Shown piece by piece: positions 18,538-27,679 of a stretch of 64,000 nucleotides of DNA (the first letter of the stretch is position 1; the number at the start of each line of letters is the position of its first letter). The DNA comes from Acidobacteriaceae bacterium (GTDB lineage: Bacteria > Acidobacteriota > Terriglobia > Terriglobales > Acidobacteriaceae). The stretch lies in the NCBI GenBank assembly GCA_903642265.1, contig CAHJWN010000003.1, positions 1 through 64,000 on the forward strand, given 5' to 3'. The notes beneath the pieces are model-generated. The model was not told the DNA's origin. It saw nothing but the letters and a program-made list of their open reading frames with translations, and did no database searches. The translations under genes and the position numbers were made by a program.

Positions 18538-20172
18538 ATGTATTTAATAGCAGTCAGCCGGACACTCGTCGGACTGTGCCTCATCGCTGCCGCAGCGATG
18601 GCGCAAGCGCAGCAAACGTCCGATGCCACTTCGAGTCCAATCCCGGCCATCGCAGCGAAGCCTGTTTCAAAGGAGGTCACCACCACCGGGGGCTCGCAGG
18701 GAATCATCCCTCTCTTCCTGAATCCGACCAGCCTAGAGAATTCAGTCCTCTATCAATCGAAGGGACGCATCGGCATAGGCCTGGTGCCTTCCTCCGCGCT
18801 CGACGTCAACGGAGCGACCACTTTTCGTGGCATGGCCAATCTAAGCCGGACCGGAAATGCTACGCGCACAGCCGGGGCGGGCTCCTACCCTCTACGCTTT
18901 GGTGCGCAGGTCTACAACAGCAGGAACAAGACCGTATCCGACCCCTACTTCCATATACAGGCAGAACCCGTGGCCAACGACACCGGTTCAGCGGCTATCA
19001 CCTTGAACTTCCTCTATGACGCCTCTGGCAACAGCTACCCCGTAGAGACCGGCTTCTATCTGAATTCGAACGGCACCATTCACTTCGCCAAGGGCCAGAC
19101 TTTCCCGGGCACTTCGACCGACGTTGGCCCTGCAGGTCCCAGGGGTCCCGAAGGCCCGTCCGGTCCTGCAGGGCCCGAAGGCCGAACCGGCGCTGCTGGA
19201 CCGGCCGGCGGATTCTCCCTGCCGAAAGCAATGGCCGTCAACGGAGAAGGACAGTACCTCCTCAACCTCACCAACACCGGCACAAAAGGCGGTGGAGGCA
19301 TCTTTGCCTCTGGCGAGAGCGGCATCGGTGAAGGTGGAAACAGAGTTACCTTTGCCGGCGCAGGCATCACCGGTAAAGGAGGAGTTGCTGGTTACAGTGC
19401 GTTCTCCACCGGTGGCAGCGGTATGGCAGGCACCGGTGGCGTCTCCAGCTCCGCCGAAAGCTCTGCAGGCGGCATCGGTGTTACCGGGATTGGCGGTGCC
19501 GGTACCACAGCCGCCTCAAAGGGCGGCATCGGTGGTTCATTTACCGGGGGCTCATCGGCTAAAGATGCTGGCAACGGAATCAACGCCATTGGAGGCAACG
19601 GCAGCACTGCAACTCAGGGCGGCAACGGCATCTATGCAGAACCGGGAATCCATGGCCGCTACGCAGGCGAATTCAAGGGCGATGTCGTCGTCTTCGGCAA
19701 CCTCTACAAGAGTGGTGGCTCGTTCAAGATCGACGATCCCGAAGACCCTGCCAACAAATACCTGTCGCACTCCTTCGTTGAATCGCCTGACATGATGAAC
19801 CTCTATAACGGCAACGTCGTCACCGATTCAACCGGCAATGCCGCCATCCAGCTTCCTTCCTGGTTCGAGTCGCTCAACCGCGACTTCCGCTATCAACTCA
19901 CACCGATCGGTCAGTTCGCTCAGGCCATGGTTGCCACTGAAATCGCAAATGGCCGCTTCACCATCAAGACAGACAAACCCAACGTGAAGGTCTCCTGGCT
20001 CGTCACCGGTGTTCGTCAGGATGCATGGGCTAATGCGCATCGCATCCCCGTCGAACAAACCAAGTCTGCTGAGGAGCAAGGTCGCTACATTCACCCTGAG
20101 CTATACGGGCATTCGGGTGAGCAGAGCCTTGCCCGTCCCAATCTTGAACCAACTCGTTCTACGCAGCAATAA
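18538..20172 (+). CDS. secreted collagen-like, glycine-rich protein
   Basis: Protein of 544 aa from the ATG at 18538 (AAGGAG six bases upstream). A signal peptide (LVGLCLIAAAAMAQAQ) ends near residue 25. Residues 30-195 resemble tail-spike-type structural regions (ALDVNGATTFRG). A collagen-like Gly-X-Y run lies at about 196-225 (GPAGPRGPEGPSGPAGPEG), then a Gly/Ser/Thr-rich region to about 375 with repeats such as GGIGVTGIGGAG. The C-terminal 160 residues form a compact domain (GNLYKSGGSFKIDDPEDPAN, YLSHSFVESPDMMNLYNGN, FRYQLTPIGQ) that I recall at the C-terminus of many surface proteins in diverse bacteria. Likely a cell-surface or extracellular structural protein; function unknown. Confidence 0.8.
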   Translation: MYLIAVSRTLVGLCLIAAAAMAQAQQTSDATSSPIPAIAAKPVSKEVTTTGGSQGIIPLFLNPTSLENSVLYQSKGRIGIGLVPSSALDVNGATTFRGMANLSRTGNATRTAGAGSYPLRFGAQVYNSRNKTVSDPYFHIQAEPVANDTGSAAITLNFLYDASGNSYPVETGFYLNSNGTIHFAKGQTFPGTSTDVGPAGPRGPEGPSGPAGPEGRTGAAGPAGGFSLPKAMAVNGEGQYLLNLTNTGTKGGGGIFASGESGIGEGGNRVTFAGAGITGKGGVAGYSAFSTGGSGMAGTGGVSSSAESSAGGIGVTGIGGAGTTAASKGGIGGSFTGGSSAKDAGNGINAIGGNGSTATQGGNGIYAEPGIHGRYAGEFKGDVVVFGNLYKSGGSFKIDDPEDPANKYLSHSFVESPDMMNLYNGNVVTDSTGNAAIQLPSWFESLNRDFRYQLTPIGQFAQAMVATEIANGRFTIKTDKPNVKVSWLVTGVRQDAWANAHRIPVEQTKSAEEQGRYIHPELYGHSGEQSLARPNLEPTRSTQQ

Positions 20173-20204
20173 GTCACTATCGACTAAACTCTGCTGCTCT
20201 CAAA

Positions 20205-20244
20205 AATAAATGCCAGTCCAACTTCGTTTGGGCTGGCATTTATT
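20205..20244. terminator. strong bidirectional-type terminator hairpin
   Basis: Inverted repeat 33 bases after the collagen-like gene. AATAAATGCCAGTCCAA pairs with its complement over 17 bp (one G-T pair) around the six-base loop CTTCGT. The A-rich 5' arm and T-rich 3' arm make it work as a terminator in principle on either strand. Confidence 0.75.
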
Positions 20245-20586
20245 AATGTGCTGTGTAAGTTACGCGACACATCAATCGAAGCCACACACCTTATCCTGCA
20301 ATCTCCCACAAAAGGATGAGAGAAGTTTCAGCGCTGCACACTTACACTACGGTGAATCACTCAAAAAGCGATCGAGCGCTCATTTCAACAATCGTTGCGA
20401 TTAGACAACCGGAAATGGAACAAGCTCCTGCTCTATCTGAAATAGACAATTTTCCGTATTGAGACACAGGTCTTTGGGCACGCCAAACCGCCGCTTGAGA
20501 GAGTATCCTCTAGGTTATCTAGACGGCTTATTCGTAACTAGACACATCCAAGTTCAAAGTAGAATTGCACAGGACCGCACAAAACT
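20245..20586. other. intergenic region upstream of murQ
   Basis: About 340 bases without a gene. It presumably carries the murQ promoter; TTGAGA at 20495-20500 is a possible -35 but no good -10 is at the right distance. No conserved RNA structure was recognised. Confidence 0.35.
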
Positions 20587-21555
20587 ATGGCCACTCTCAC
20601 GATGCCCGACCTCACCCTCCCACAGAAGGCTGGTACGTATACCTTGTCTGAGCCACTGTTGATGACAACCGAGCTTTCGAACACAGCGTCCGAAGGTTTC
20701 GATACTAAATCCGCTCTTGAGATCGCCCGGATTATCAACCAGGAAGATATCAAAGTCGCAGCCGCAGTCAAAAAGTCACTTCCGGAAATCGCCATCGTTA
20801 TCGACACCGTAGCCCGCGCACTTCGCGACGGTGGCCGCCTCATCTACGTCGGTGCCGGCTCGAGCGGACGCATCTCTTCGCTCGATGCATCCGAGTGCCC
20901 GCCCACCTACTCCACCTCTCCTCAGCAGGTCCAGTACATCATGGCAGGCGGGCCAAAGGCTCTCGCATCCGCCTCCGACGTAAATGAAGACTCGCCCGAG
21001 ATTGGCCAGCGCGACATTGCTCGCCGCCGGCCCACGCGCAAGGACATCGTCATCGGAGTTTCAGCCAGTGGCCGCACGCCGTACGTCGTGGGCGCTGTCG
21101 AGTATGCTCGTGCTCGTGGAGCAAAGACTGCAGCTGTTGTCTGCAATCTCAACACTCCGCTTGCCGAGGCCGCGGACACAACGATCATCGCCGAAGTTGG
21201 TCCAGAGGTCATCTCAGGCTCTACCCGCATGAAAGCATCCAGTGCTCAGAAGATGATTCTCAACATGATCACCACTGGCGCCATGACCCGTCTCGGCTAC
21301 GTCTACGACAACCTCATGGTCAACGTGCACATGAAGAACGCGAAGCTGGTTGAGCGTGGCATTCGCGTGCTGATGAAGGTCTGCGAGATCGATCGTGACA
21401 CCGCCATTCGCACCATTAAGTCTGCTGGGAAATCTATTCCCATTGCGGTCGTTATGCTGAAAGCAAACGTCGACAAGATGGAAGCTGTTCGCCGACTCAC
21501 AAAGTCTGACGGCAACGTTCGCCTTGCCATCGAAGACTCCCGACTCGAACTCTAA
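20587..21555 (+). CDS. murQ: N-acetylmuramic acid 6-phosphate etherase
   Basis: Cleaves the lactyl ether of MurNAc-6-phosphate to GlcNAc-6-phosphate and D-lactate in peptidoglycan recycling. It is a SIS-domain protein of 322 aa with TTELSNTASEGFDTKSALEI, the sugar-phosphate motif YVGAGSSGRISSLDASECPPT (the Glu after DAS is the catalytic acid) and the later STRMKASSAQKMILNMI. The N-terminus has about 20 more residues than E. coli MurQ. It lies upstream of murA on the same strand, though 212 bases apart, so cotranscription is uncertain. Confidence 0.95.
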   Translation: MATLTMPDLTLPQKAGTYTLSEPLLMTTELSNTASEGFDTKSALEIARIINQEDIKVAAAVKKSLPEIAIVIDTVARALRDGGRLIYVGAGSSGRISSLDASECPPTYSTSPQQVQYIMAGGPKALASASDVNEDSPEIGQRDIARRRPTRKDIVIGVSASGRTPYVVGAVEYARARGAKTAAVVCNLNTPLAEAADTTIIAEVGPEVISGSTRMKASSAQKMILNMITTGAMTRLGYVYDNLMVNVHMKNAKLVERGIRVLMKVCEIDRDTAIRTIKSAGKSIPIAVVMLKANVDKMEAVRRLTKSDGNVRLAIEDSRLEL

Positions 21556-21767
21556 ACCACTGCAACAAGTCGCCGGAACTTGGCGGCAGTCTTCGAGAAA
21601 ACGTTTCCTACGACATCGTCCACTCAGTTGGACGTTCTTACTTTAAGGCGCTGCTTTGCTCAAGGTCGGCGGTAGGCATGCATAACCGGAGCTAAACCTG
21701 CCTGCCCGAACCCTCCCGAACCACCTCGGTCACCCATTTCCACGCTGCGACCTCATAGACTGAAGCC

Positions 21768-23063
21768 ATGGACAAGTTTGTAGTACGCGGCGGCAACCCG
21801 CTCCTCGGCACCATCAAAGTCTCCGGCGCCAAGAATTCAGCGCTCCCCTGCATGGCCGCCGCCATCCTCACCGCAGACGAGGTCATCCTCGAAAACATTC
21901 CGCAGGTGCGTGACATCGAGACCGAGCGGAAGCTCCTCGAGTCCATGGGCGCAGAGGTGGAACTCGGCTACGGTCGCGCCCAGCACCGCACCTCGATCAA
22001 GTGCGCCGTCCTCTCCGACCCCGTCGCCAAATACGAGATCGTCAAGACCATGCGCGCCAGCTCGCTCGTCCTCGGCCCGCTCATCGCGCGCACCGGCATC
22101 GCGCGTGTCGCTATGCCTGGAGGCTGCGCAATCGGTGGTCGTCCCATCGATCTGCACATTGCCGCGCTCGAAAAGATGGGCGCAACCATTACCTACGATC
22201 ACGGCTATCTCGAAGCGCGGACCGATCGCCTAAAGGGTGCACACATTGTGTTCGACAAGATTACGGTCACCGGTACCGAAGACATCCTGATGGCGGCAAC
22301 CCTGGCCGAAGGAGAAACCATCCTCGAAAATTGTGCTCGCGAGCCTGAAGTCACAGACCTTGCCGCTCTGCTCATCGCTATGGGCGCGAAGATCGAAGGT
22401 GCAGGCACCTCCACCATCAAGATCCAAGGCGCGTCGAGCCTGCACGGTGCCCGCTATCGCATCAACCCCGACCGCATTGAAGCTGGCACCTTCCTTATCG
22501 CCGGTGCCATCACCGGCGGCGACCTGAACATTGACTGCTGCGACCCCACGCACCTTGGCTCCATCATCGCCAAGCTTGAACAAGCCGGGGTCCGCCTCGA
22601 CATTGGCACAGACAGCATTCGTGTCCGCTCCGAAGGCAGCAAAACCGAAGGCGGACTCAAGGCAGTCGACGTCACAACCGAAGAATACCCCGGGTTTCCA
22701 ACCGACATGCAGGCCCAGTACATGGCTTTCTCCACCCAGTGCGAAGGCACCTCTACCATCACTGAAAACATCTTCGAAAACCGCTTCATGCATGTCAACG
22801 AACTCATCCGCATGGGCGCAAACATCACCGTCTCTGGCCGCACCGCAACCGTACGCGGCAAGAGCCCGCTTCAATCCGCAGCCGTCATGTGCTCGGACTT
22901 GCGCGCTTCAGCGGCGCTTGTTCTCGCTGCCATGATCGCCGACGGCGAAAGCATCCTCGACCGCGTCTACCACATGGATCGCGGCTACGAACGCCTCGAA
23001 GAAAAGCTCCGCGGTGTTGGTGCCCAGATCCGCCGCATGGGCGACGTCTTCGGCAAAAGATAA
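21768..23063 (+). CDS. murA: UDP-N-acetylglucosamine 1-carboxyvinyltransferase
   Basis: First committed enzyme of peptidoglycan synthesis: transfers enolpyruvate from PEP to UDP-GlcNAc. 431 aa with the two-domain EPSP-synthase-like fold. K22 (SGAKNSALP) and the loop cysteine C120 in MPGGCAIGGRPIDLH are both present, so the protein should be fosfomycin-sensitive at that residue. Other signatures are GTEDILMAATLAEG, EYPGFPTDMQAQ and the C-terminal DLRASAALVLA and RGYERLEEKL. No second murA is in the window. Confidence 0.96.
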   Translation: MDKFVVRGGNPLLGTIKVSGAKNSALPCMAAAILTADEVILENIPQVRDIETERKLLESMGAEVELGYGRAQHRTSIKCAVLSDPVAKYEIVKTMRASSLVLGPLIARTGIARVAMPGGCAIGGRPIDLHIAALEKMGATITYDHGYLEARTDRLKGAHIVFDKITVTGTEDILMAATLAEGETILENCAREPEVTDLAALLIAMGAKIEGAGTSTIKIQGASSLHGARYRINPDRIEAGTFLIAGAITGGDLNIDCCDPTHLGSIIAKLEQAGVRLDIGTDSIRVRSEGSKTEGGLKAVDVTTEEYPGFPTDMQAQYMAFSTQCEGTSTITENIFENRFMHVNELIRMGANITVSGRTATVRGKSPLQSAAVMCSDLRASAALVLAAMIADGESILDRVYHMDRGYERLEEKLRGVGAQIRRMGDVFGKR

Positions 23064-23088
23064 CGCCTCACCCGAGACCTGCAAAAAG

Positions 23089-23118
23089 CCGTCGTTCTAA
23101 GCGTAGCGATGAATCGCG
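23089..23118 (+). repeat. diverged intergenic repeat, GAGCGCAGCGAAG type
   Basis: CCGTCGTTCTAAGCGTAGCG followed by ATGAATCGCG, a diverged member of the family at 8971, 14551 and 17467, in the gap after murA. Confidence 0.45.
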
Positions 23119-23244
23119 CCTTGGCACTCGCCGCTGCCTATTCCTTATGTACGCGCGTGAAGAGTCAGGAACTACTACGTGCCTCTCTCATCACTCTGTT
23201 GCGGTGATTAGCAACCACGAACTTAGCACTTCATCCGACTTCTC

Positions 23245-23796
23245 TTAGCCCTGTTTCTCCCGCCACATCCTATAGAAGCCCCACGCTGCAACCGTGCAGT
23301 TATCCACGATCGTTCCATCCAGAATCATCGTCTCAAGCCGCTCCACCGGCACTCGATGCAGCACCAGGTCATGCTCTTCGGCATCCGGATCAGGCTCGCC
23401 CATCTTCAAGTCCTCAGCAAGATAGCAGTGGTGCTTCTGGTTCATGACGCCATACGCAATTTGGAACGTCGCCAGGTGCGTCATCCTGCCCGCAGTCAAT
23501 CCCGTCTCCTCGCGCAACTCACCGCGTGCGAGGTCTTCGGGCTCGACATCGGCCCTCTCCCACCCTCCCTGCGGAAACTCCATGTAGGTGCCCAGCACCG
23601 TGTAGCGATACTGCTCAATCAGGTAAACGAATTCCCCATCAGGCCCATGATCCAGGGCAATCACAATACAGGCCGGATCCTTATCGATCACTCCATAAAT
23701 ACCGCGTTGCCCATTGCCGCGCTCGATCACATCTTCGCGCACAGCCGTCCACGCGTTCCGATAGACCTCTCGTGAACTGATCGTCTTGATTGACAT
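23245..23796 (-). CDS. Nudix hydrolase (ADP-ribose pyrophosphatase-like)
   Basis: Protein of 183 aa from the ATG at 23796 (GAGGAGAG upstream; the frame is open seven codons farther). The Nudix box follows the GTYMEFPQGGWE element as DLARGELREETGL. The Arg that usually precedes the ELxEETG part is Gly here, a variant also known in other Nudix proteins, while the metal-binding glutamates remain. The N-terminal strand (SREVYRNAWTAVREDVI) and the position of the box resemble ADP-ribose or nucleoside-diphosphate-sugar hydrolases. The substrate is not predictable. Confidence 0.87.
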   Translation of the reverse strand: MSIKTISSREVYRNAWTAVREDVIERGNGQRGIYGVIDKDPACIVIALDHGPDGEFVYLIEQYRYTVLGTYMEFPQGGWERADVEPEDLARGELREETGLTAGRMTHLATFQIAYGVMNQKHHCYLAEDLKMGEPDPDAEEHDLVLHRVPVERLETMILDGTIVDNCTVAAWGFYRMWREKQG

Positions 23797-24013
23797 CCAT
23801 CTCTCCTCGAACACCAAAACCCGGGCTGTCCCATCACGAAAGAAGTCGGCTGCCGAGCATTCAAAAGCCGAGTGCCTAACCTCCGAAAAGCCGGGGACCC
23901 CATCTTCGCGACAGCATCATCGTCGCTAAGGTGGGCGAAGCGCCAATACCCTTAACCTCCGACAAACGCCTCATGTGATGTTCTCGAAGTTCGTGAGAGC
24001 CGTACATAGCCCA

Positions 24014-26197
24014 TTAGTCCGGCGTGACAAACTCCAGGTGGGACGGATACTTTGGCGACCCATACACGGTCATCGTCTCCGCCTTGTAAGCGCTTGCCGG
24101 AGCCGTCATGATGTTTGGCACAAACGTCTGCGGATTGCGGTCATACAGCGGGAACCAGCTCGACTGTACCTCCACCATGATCTTGTGGCCCTTCAGAAAA
24201 GTGTGGTCCGCCCCATGCAGACTCCACTTGTACTCCGCAACCTCGCTTGGCTTGATCGCCTCCGGCCGTTCGAAGCTCTTCGCATACCTGCCGCGGAAGA
24301 TCTCGTCCGCGATCATCAGTTCATAGCCCTCCATCGGCGCCGGCGCGTCATCCGGATACACATCGATCAGCTTCACAACAAAATCCGCATCCGTCCCTGT
24401 AGTAGCCACAAACATGTCTGCCATCACATCACCGGTCACCGTCACATCGTGGTCCAGCACTGGTGTCGTGAAGTTCGCCAGGTCCTTGCGCGAGCTGACC
24501 GCCCGCTGATCTTCCACCAGCCATGGCCGCCATCTCGAACCCTTCCCGTACGTCGACTCGATCGGTCTCGCTCGGTAAGGGATCGGATCGGCAGGGTCCG
24601 CCACATACGCCCCCGCAACCGTGTTGTAATCGCCTACCGGAGTCGCAAATCCTAATCCATGCTCAGCTCCCAGGTAGAGCTTCTGAGGATGAAATCCACT
24701 CACCGGCGGCCACACTTCATACCGCTCCCACTGGTTGACTCCGGTTCTGAAGCTTGCCACACCTTTCAGGTCGAAGCCGTTCTTGCCCTTCAGGTACTTC
24801 TCGAAGAACGGAAACTCGATGGTCTTCCGATACTCATCGCCGGTTGCCGCGCCGTTGTTTACAGCACCTAGCCTGCGACCCGCGCCGCCCCATCCACCAT
24901 GGTTCCACGGTCCCAGCACCATGAACACCTCGCCCCTGGTGTCGTGCGGCTTCAACGCAGCATACTCCTCCTGCGTCCCCCACATGTCCTCCTGGTCCCA
25001 CCATCCACCCACCTCGAGTGTTGGGACCTCGACCTTCGTCAAATGGCGCTGAACCGCCATATCCTGCCAGAATTTCGAGTACTCCGGCTGCGTCAGAAAG
25101 ATCTTCGCCGTTGGAAGGTTCTGCATCTTCGCTGCAGTTGCCGCCCCCGCGAAGTTCACGTGCTTTAAAAAGTAGTCATACTGGTCTTCGGTTGCACTTA
25201 CAACACCGTCAGTCTTCTGCGCTTCCAGCTCCTGTACATAATCGAACCCATAAGTCTCGCGAAACGCGCCGTTGTGAAAGAAGTCATCACCCAGCCACGT
25301 GTCCGTCATAGGCGCCTGCGGCGAAATCGCTTTCACTGCCGGATGCGCATCGATCCCCGCCATCATCGCCAGGAAGCCCGGGTAAGACACTCCGTACACG
25401 CCTACCTTACCGTTGTTGTTTGGCACATTCTTCAGCAGCCAGTCGATCGTGTCTCGCGTGTCCGTCGTCTCGTCCACATCTGTCTTCGACGCATGCTTCA
25501 CAATCGGGCGGTTCATGACAAACTGACCTTCCGATTTATATCGTCCCCGAATGTCTCCTTCGACAAAGATGTATCCGCTCTCGGCCAGCTCCGGCTTCGC
25601 GCTGTTTGCGCCGTTCGAGCTCTCGTTATCCACGCCGTAAGGTGTTCGCTCCAGCAGGAACGGCAGTGGCTCGCCAGCCTTCTCTGACCCCGCGGGCCGC
25701 AGGATAACCACGTGCAGCTTCACCCCGTCCCGCGCCGGAATCATCACATCCTGCTTCGTGTACTCGCGAAAGTGGTTGAGCCTTCTCGGCGTCGCTTCCA
25801 GCAGCGACAGCGTCGGCCAGGTCTGGCCGTTGAACAACACGCTCACGCCGTCTGCTCGCCCGGAAGCATCCAGCGTGAAGTCGAACTCCAGCGACATGCC
25901 TTCCGCAGCGAATCGGTCCTTCGCAATTGCGAAGATCTCGGAGCGCGGTTGCCGCTCCCCTTCGGCAAACAGGTGCGTTCCGTCGCGATAGACGCTGATG
26001 TCGCTCTCCGGCTCCTGCTTTTCGCCGTAAACGCCCGTCACCGCATCAAGCTGCGTATCGCTCAACGTGATGTGCTTGTCAGCCTTCTTCGCCGGATCAT
26101 CCTGCGCCCGCATGGGCTTCACCACAGAACAAAGCAGAACCGCTACACCCATTGCTGTCGCAAACGCAGCTATCCGTCGCATTATCACCCGTTTCAT
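24014..26197 (-). CDS. secreted CocE/NonD family hydrolase (X-Pro dipeptidyl-peptidase superfamily)
   Basis: Alpha/beta hydrolase of about 727 aa. The signal peptide lies in MRRIAAFATAMGVAVLLC. Residues about 40-140 form an extra N-terminal domain (LSDTQLDAVTGVYGEKQEPE, FDFTLDASGRADGVSVLFNG) resembling the DUF3471-type beta-barrel found behind some beta-lactamase-like proteins. The CocE catalytic domain follows: entry VMIPARDGVKL, nucleophile S271 in GVYGVSYPGF, DIRGRYKSEG, and the His in GPWNHGGWG. A C-terminal jelly-roll begins around YLGAEHGLGFA. Known relatives cleave X-Pro dipeptides, esters or acyl-amino bonds. The start is uncertain (26221, 26197 or 26182). Confidence 0.85.
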   Translation of the reverse strand: MKRVIMRRIAAFATAMGVAVLLCSVVKPMRAQDDPAKKADKHITLSDTQLDAVTGVYGEKQEPESDISVYRDGTHLFAEGERQPRSEIFAIAKDRFAAEGMSLEFDFTLDASGRADGVSVLFNGQTWPTLSLLEATPRRLNHFREYTKQDVMIPARDGVKLHVVILRPAGSEKAGEPLPFLLERTPYGVDNESSNGANSAKPELAESGYIFVEGDIRGRYKSEGQFVMNRPIVKHASKTDVDETTDTRDTIDWLLKNVPNNNGKVGVYGVSYPGFLAMMAGIDAHPAVKAISPQAPMTDTWLGDDFFHNGAFRETYGFDYVQELEAQKTDGVVSATEDQYDYFLKHVNFAGAATAAKMQNLPTAKIFLTQPEYSKFWQDMAVQRHLTKVEVPTLEVGGWWDQEDMWGTQEEYAALKPHDTRGEVFMVLGPWNHGGWGGAGRRLGAVNNGAATGDEYRKTIEFPFFEKYLKGKNGFDLKGVASFRTGVNQWERYEVWPPVSGFHPQKLYLGAEHGLGFATPVGDYNTVAGAYVADPADPIPYRARPIESTYGKGSRWRPWLVEDQRAVSSRKDLANFTTPVLDHDVTVTGDVMADMFVATTGTDADFVVKLIDVYPDDAPAPMEGYELMIADEIFRGRYAKSFERPEAIKPSEVAEYKWSLHGADHTFLKGHKIMVEVQSSWFPLYDRNPQTFVPNIMTAPASAYKAETMTVYGSPKYPSHLEFVTPD

Positions 26198-26282
26198 CTC
26201 AAGTAGATCTTTCACCAACATCCGGGGTGCCCAGGTCTCGCCTGAAACAGAGGGCCGCCGCGCATCTGCAGCGCCGACCGCA

Positions 26283-26552
26283 CTACCCCAACGCCACTGG
26301 TTCGACCGGCACGGGGCTCGCATCGCACTTCCAGCCCTCGCGCCCATGTGTCCCATCGCAGAAGGGCCGTTTCGATGAAAGTCCGCACCGGCAAAGCGAG
26401 ATCGCCGGCTTGCCCGTCAGGTCCCACACCTGCCCGTTCACATCCACCAATTCAATCAGCCCTTCAACGCGAAACGGCCCATTCGGACGCACTGTAATCT
26501 TCACGGAAGGCTTCGCCGCTTCCACCTGTTCGACAACCAATTCTTCGGACAT
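26283..26552 (-). CDS. CDGSH iron-sulfur domain protein
   Basis: Small protein of 89 aa with a complete CDGSH motif, CRCGLSSKRPFCDGTH, whose three Cys and one His bind a 2Fe-2S cluster. The segment before it (NGPFRVEGLIELVDVNGQVW, then GKPAISL) is the usual N-terminal strand region of bacterial single-CDGSH proteins, in which substrates or partners are mostly unknown. It lies between an MBL hydrolase and the CocE gene on the same strand. Confidence 0.92.
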   Translation of the reverse strand: MSEELVVEQVEAAKPSVKITVRPNGPFRVEGLIELVDVNGQVWDLTGKPAISLCRCGLSSKRPFCDGTHGREGWKCDASPVPVEPVALG

Positions 26553-26605
26553 TCAAAACTCCCACAAGCCGATCTGCTCTTGATAAGCCAGCATAACAAA
26601 CGTCC

Positions 26606-27310
26606 TCAGCGATTTGCCTTGGAAAGGCTCGCGCGCAGCTTAGCGTGCCCACTCTCGATCACAGGGCCATGCCCGCAGGCAAATCGCTGAATCGGAAAAC
26701 TGATCAGCTTCTCCGCACTTTTCAGTGCCACCACCTTGTTCCACGTCGCAAAATTCGGCAGCGGGAAATACCACGGAGCATATCCACTCACCGTCAGGTC
26801 CCCAAACCCGACCAGCGCATCGCCCGCATACAACGTCCCATCCCGCTCATCCAGAAACGAGAGATGCCCTGGAATATGTCCCGGCGTCTCAATGCACCGA
26901 AACACCCCGCACAGCTCACCCTCGCGTACCAGCTTCGTCGGCTTGCTCTTGATTCCCGGCAGACTTCCCCTGATCTTGCCCGCCGCCTCACCGCTCTGAA
27001 GCGCTTTCACCGGCGGCTTCTGCAGCAGCGGCAAACTCCGCGCATTCGAAATCAGTTCCACATTCCCTGCCCCCAGGGCAGAAACCAGAGCATCGACACC
27101 GCCTACATGGTCGCCATGCGCATGCGTCAACATGATACGGCGGATCGTCCCACCCAGCCCACGCGCTATCTCAATGATGTCCTTGGCCCCACCGCTCGAC
27201 AAGGCCGTATCGATCAACGAGAACCCATCGCTCTCGCGCACAAGGTAGCAATTCACGAACCCCAACTGCGTAAGCTGCCACCCATTCTCCGTAATCTGCG
27301 TTGTCTTCAT
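26606..27310 (-). CDS. MBL-fold metallohydrolase
   Basis: Protein of 234 aa with the metallo-beta-lactamase fold. The HxHxDH metal motif is THAHGDHVGG, preceded by the N-terminal strand pair VNCYLV...FSLIDTAL; later ligands are in ETPGHIPGHLSF and LYAGDALVG. This resembles small glyoxalase-II-like or lactonase-like hydrolases rather than beta-lactamases. The ATG at 27310 has GAGG eight bases upstream; a GTG three codons earlier is less likely. Substrate unknown. Confidence 0.88.
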   Translation of the reverse strand: MKTTQITENGWQLTQLGFVNCYLVRESDGFSLIDTALSSGGAKDIIEIARGLGGTIRRIMLTHAHGDHVGGVDALVSALGAGNVELISNARSLPLLQKPPVKALQSGEAAGKIRGSLPGIKSKPTKLVREGELCGVFRCIETPGHIPGHLSFLDERDGTLYAGDALVGFGDLTVSGYAPWYFPLPNFATWNKVVALKSAEKLISFPIQRFACGHGPVIESGHAKLRASLSKANR

Positions 27311-27373
27311 CTGCAGCACCTCTGACTTTCAGATGCGCAAAAGAACCTGACAACCGAGGCCTGACGCCGCTCT

Positions 27374-27634
27374 TCAACTGAAGTCCAGCATGACCTCATC
27401 CACAAAGCACCATCCCCACGTCTCACCCGGCTCCATGCTCTTCATGATCGGGTGCTTCGTCTTGTGAAAGTGCTTCGTCGCATGTTTCCCAATCGAGGAA
27501 TCGCAGCACCCCACGTGCCCGCATTCCATGCACAGCCGCAGATGCACCCACTCCTGCCCGAGCTTCAGGCATTCCTCACAGCCCTTTGTCTTTGGCTTTA
27601 CATCCTTGATTTCATCTGTGTGCGTGCATTCCAT
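27374..27634 (-). CDS. UBP-type zinc finger protein
   Basis: Protein of 86 aa that consists of one UBP-type zinc finger. Regularly spaced Cys/His ligands are visible in KGCEECLKLGQEWVHLRLCM, ECGHVGCCDSS and HATKHFHKTKHPIMKSMEPG, ending with the WGWCFVDE strand. In eukaryotes the finger binds the ubiquitin C-terminus; bacterial single-domain versions have no established ligand. AAGGGAG precedes the start. Confidence 0.88.
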   Translation of the reverse strand: MECTHTDEIKDVKPKTKGCEECLKLGQEWVHLRLCMECGHVGCCDSSIGKHATKHFHKTKHPIMKSMEPGETWGWCFVDEVMLDFS

Positions 27635-27679
27635 CGCGGTTCTCCCTTACTGCGTACGATGCAAACCGCGCACCGAAAT

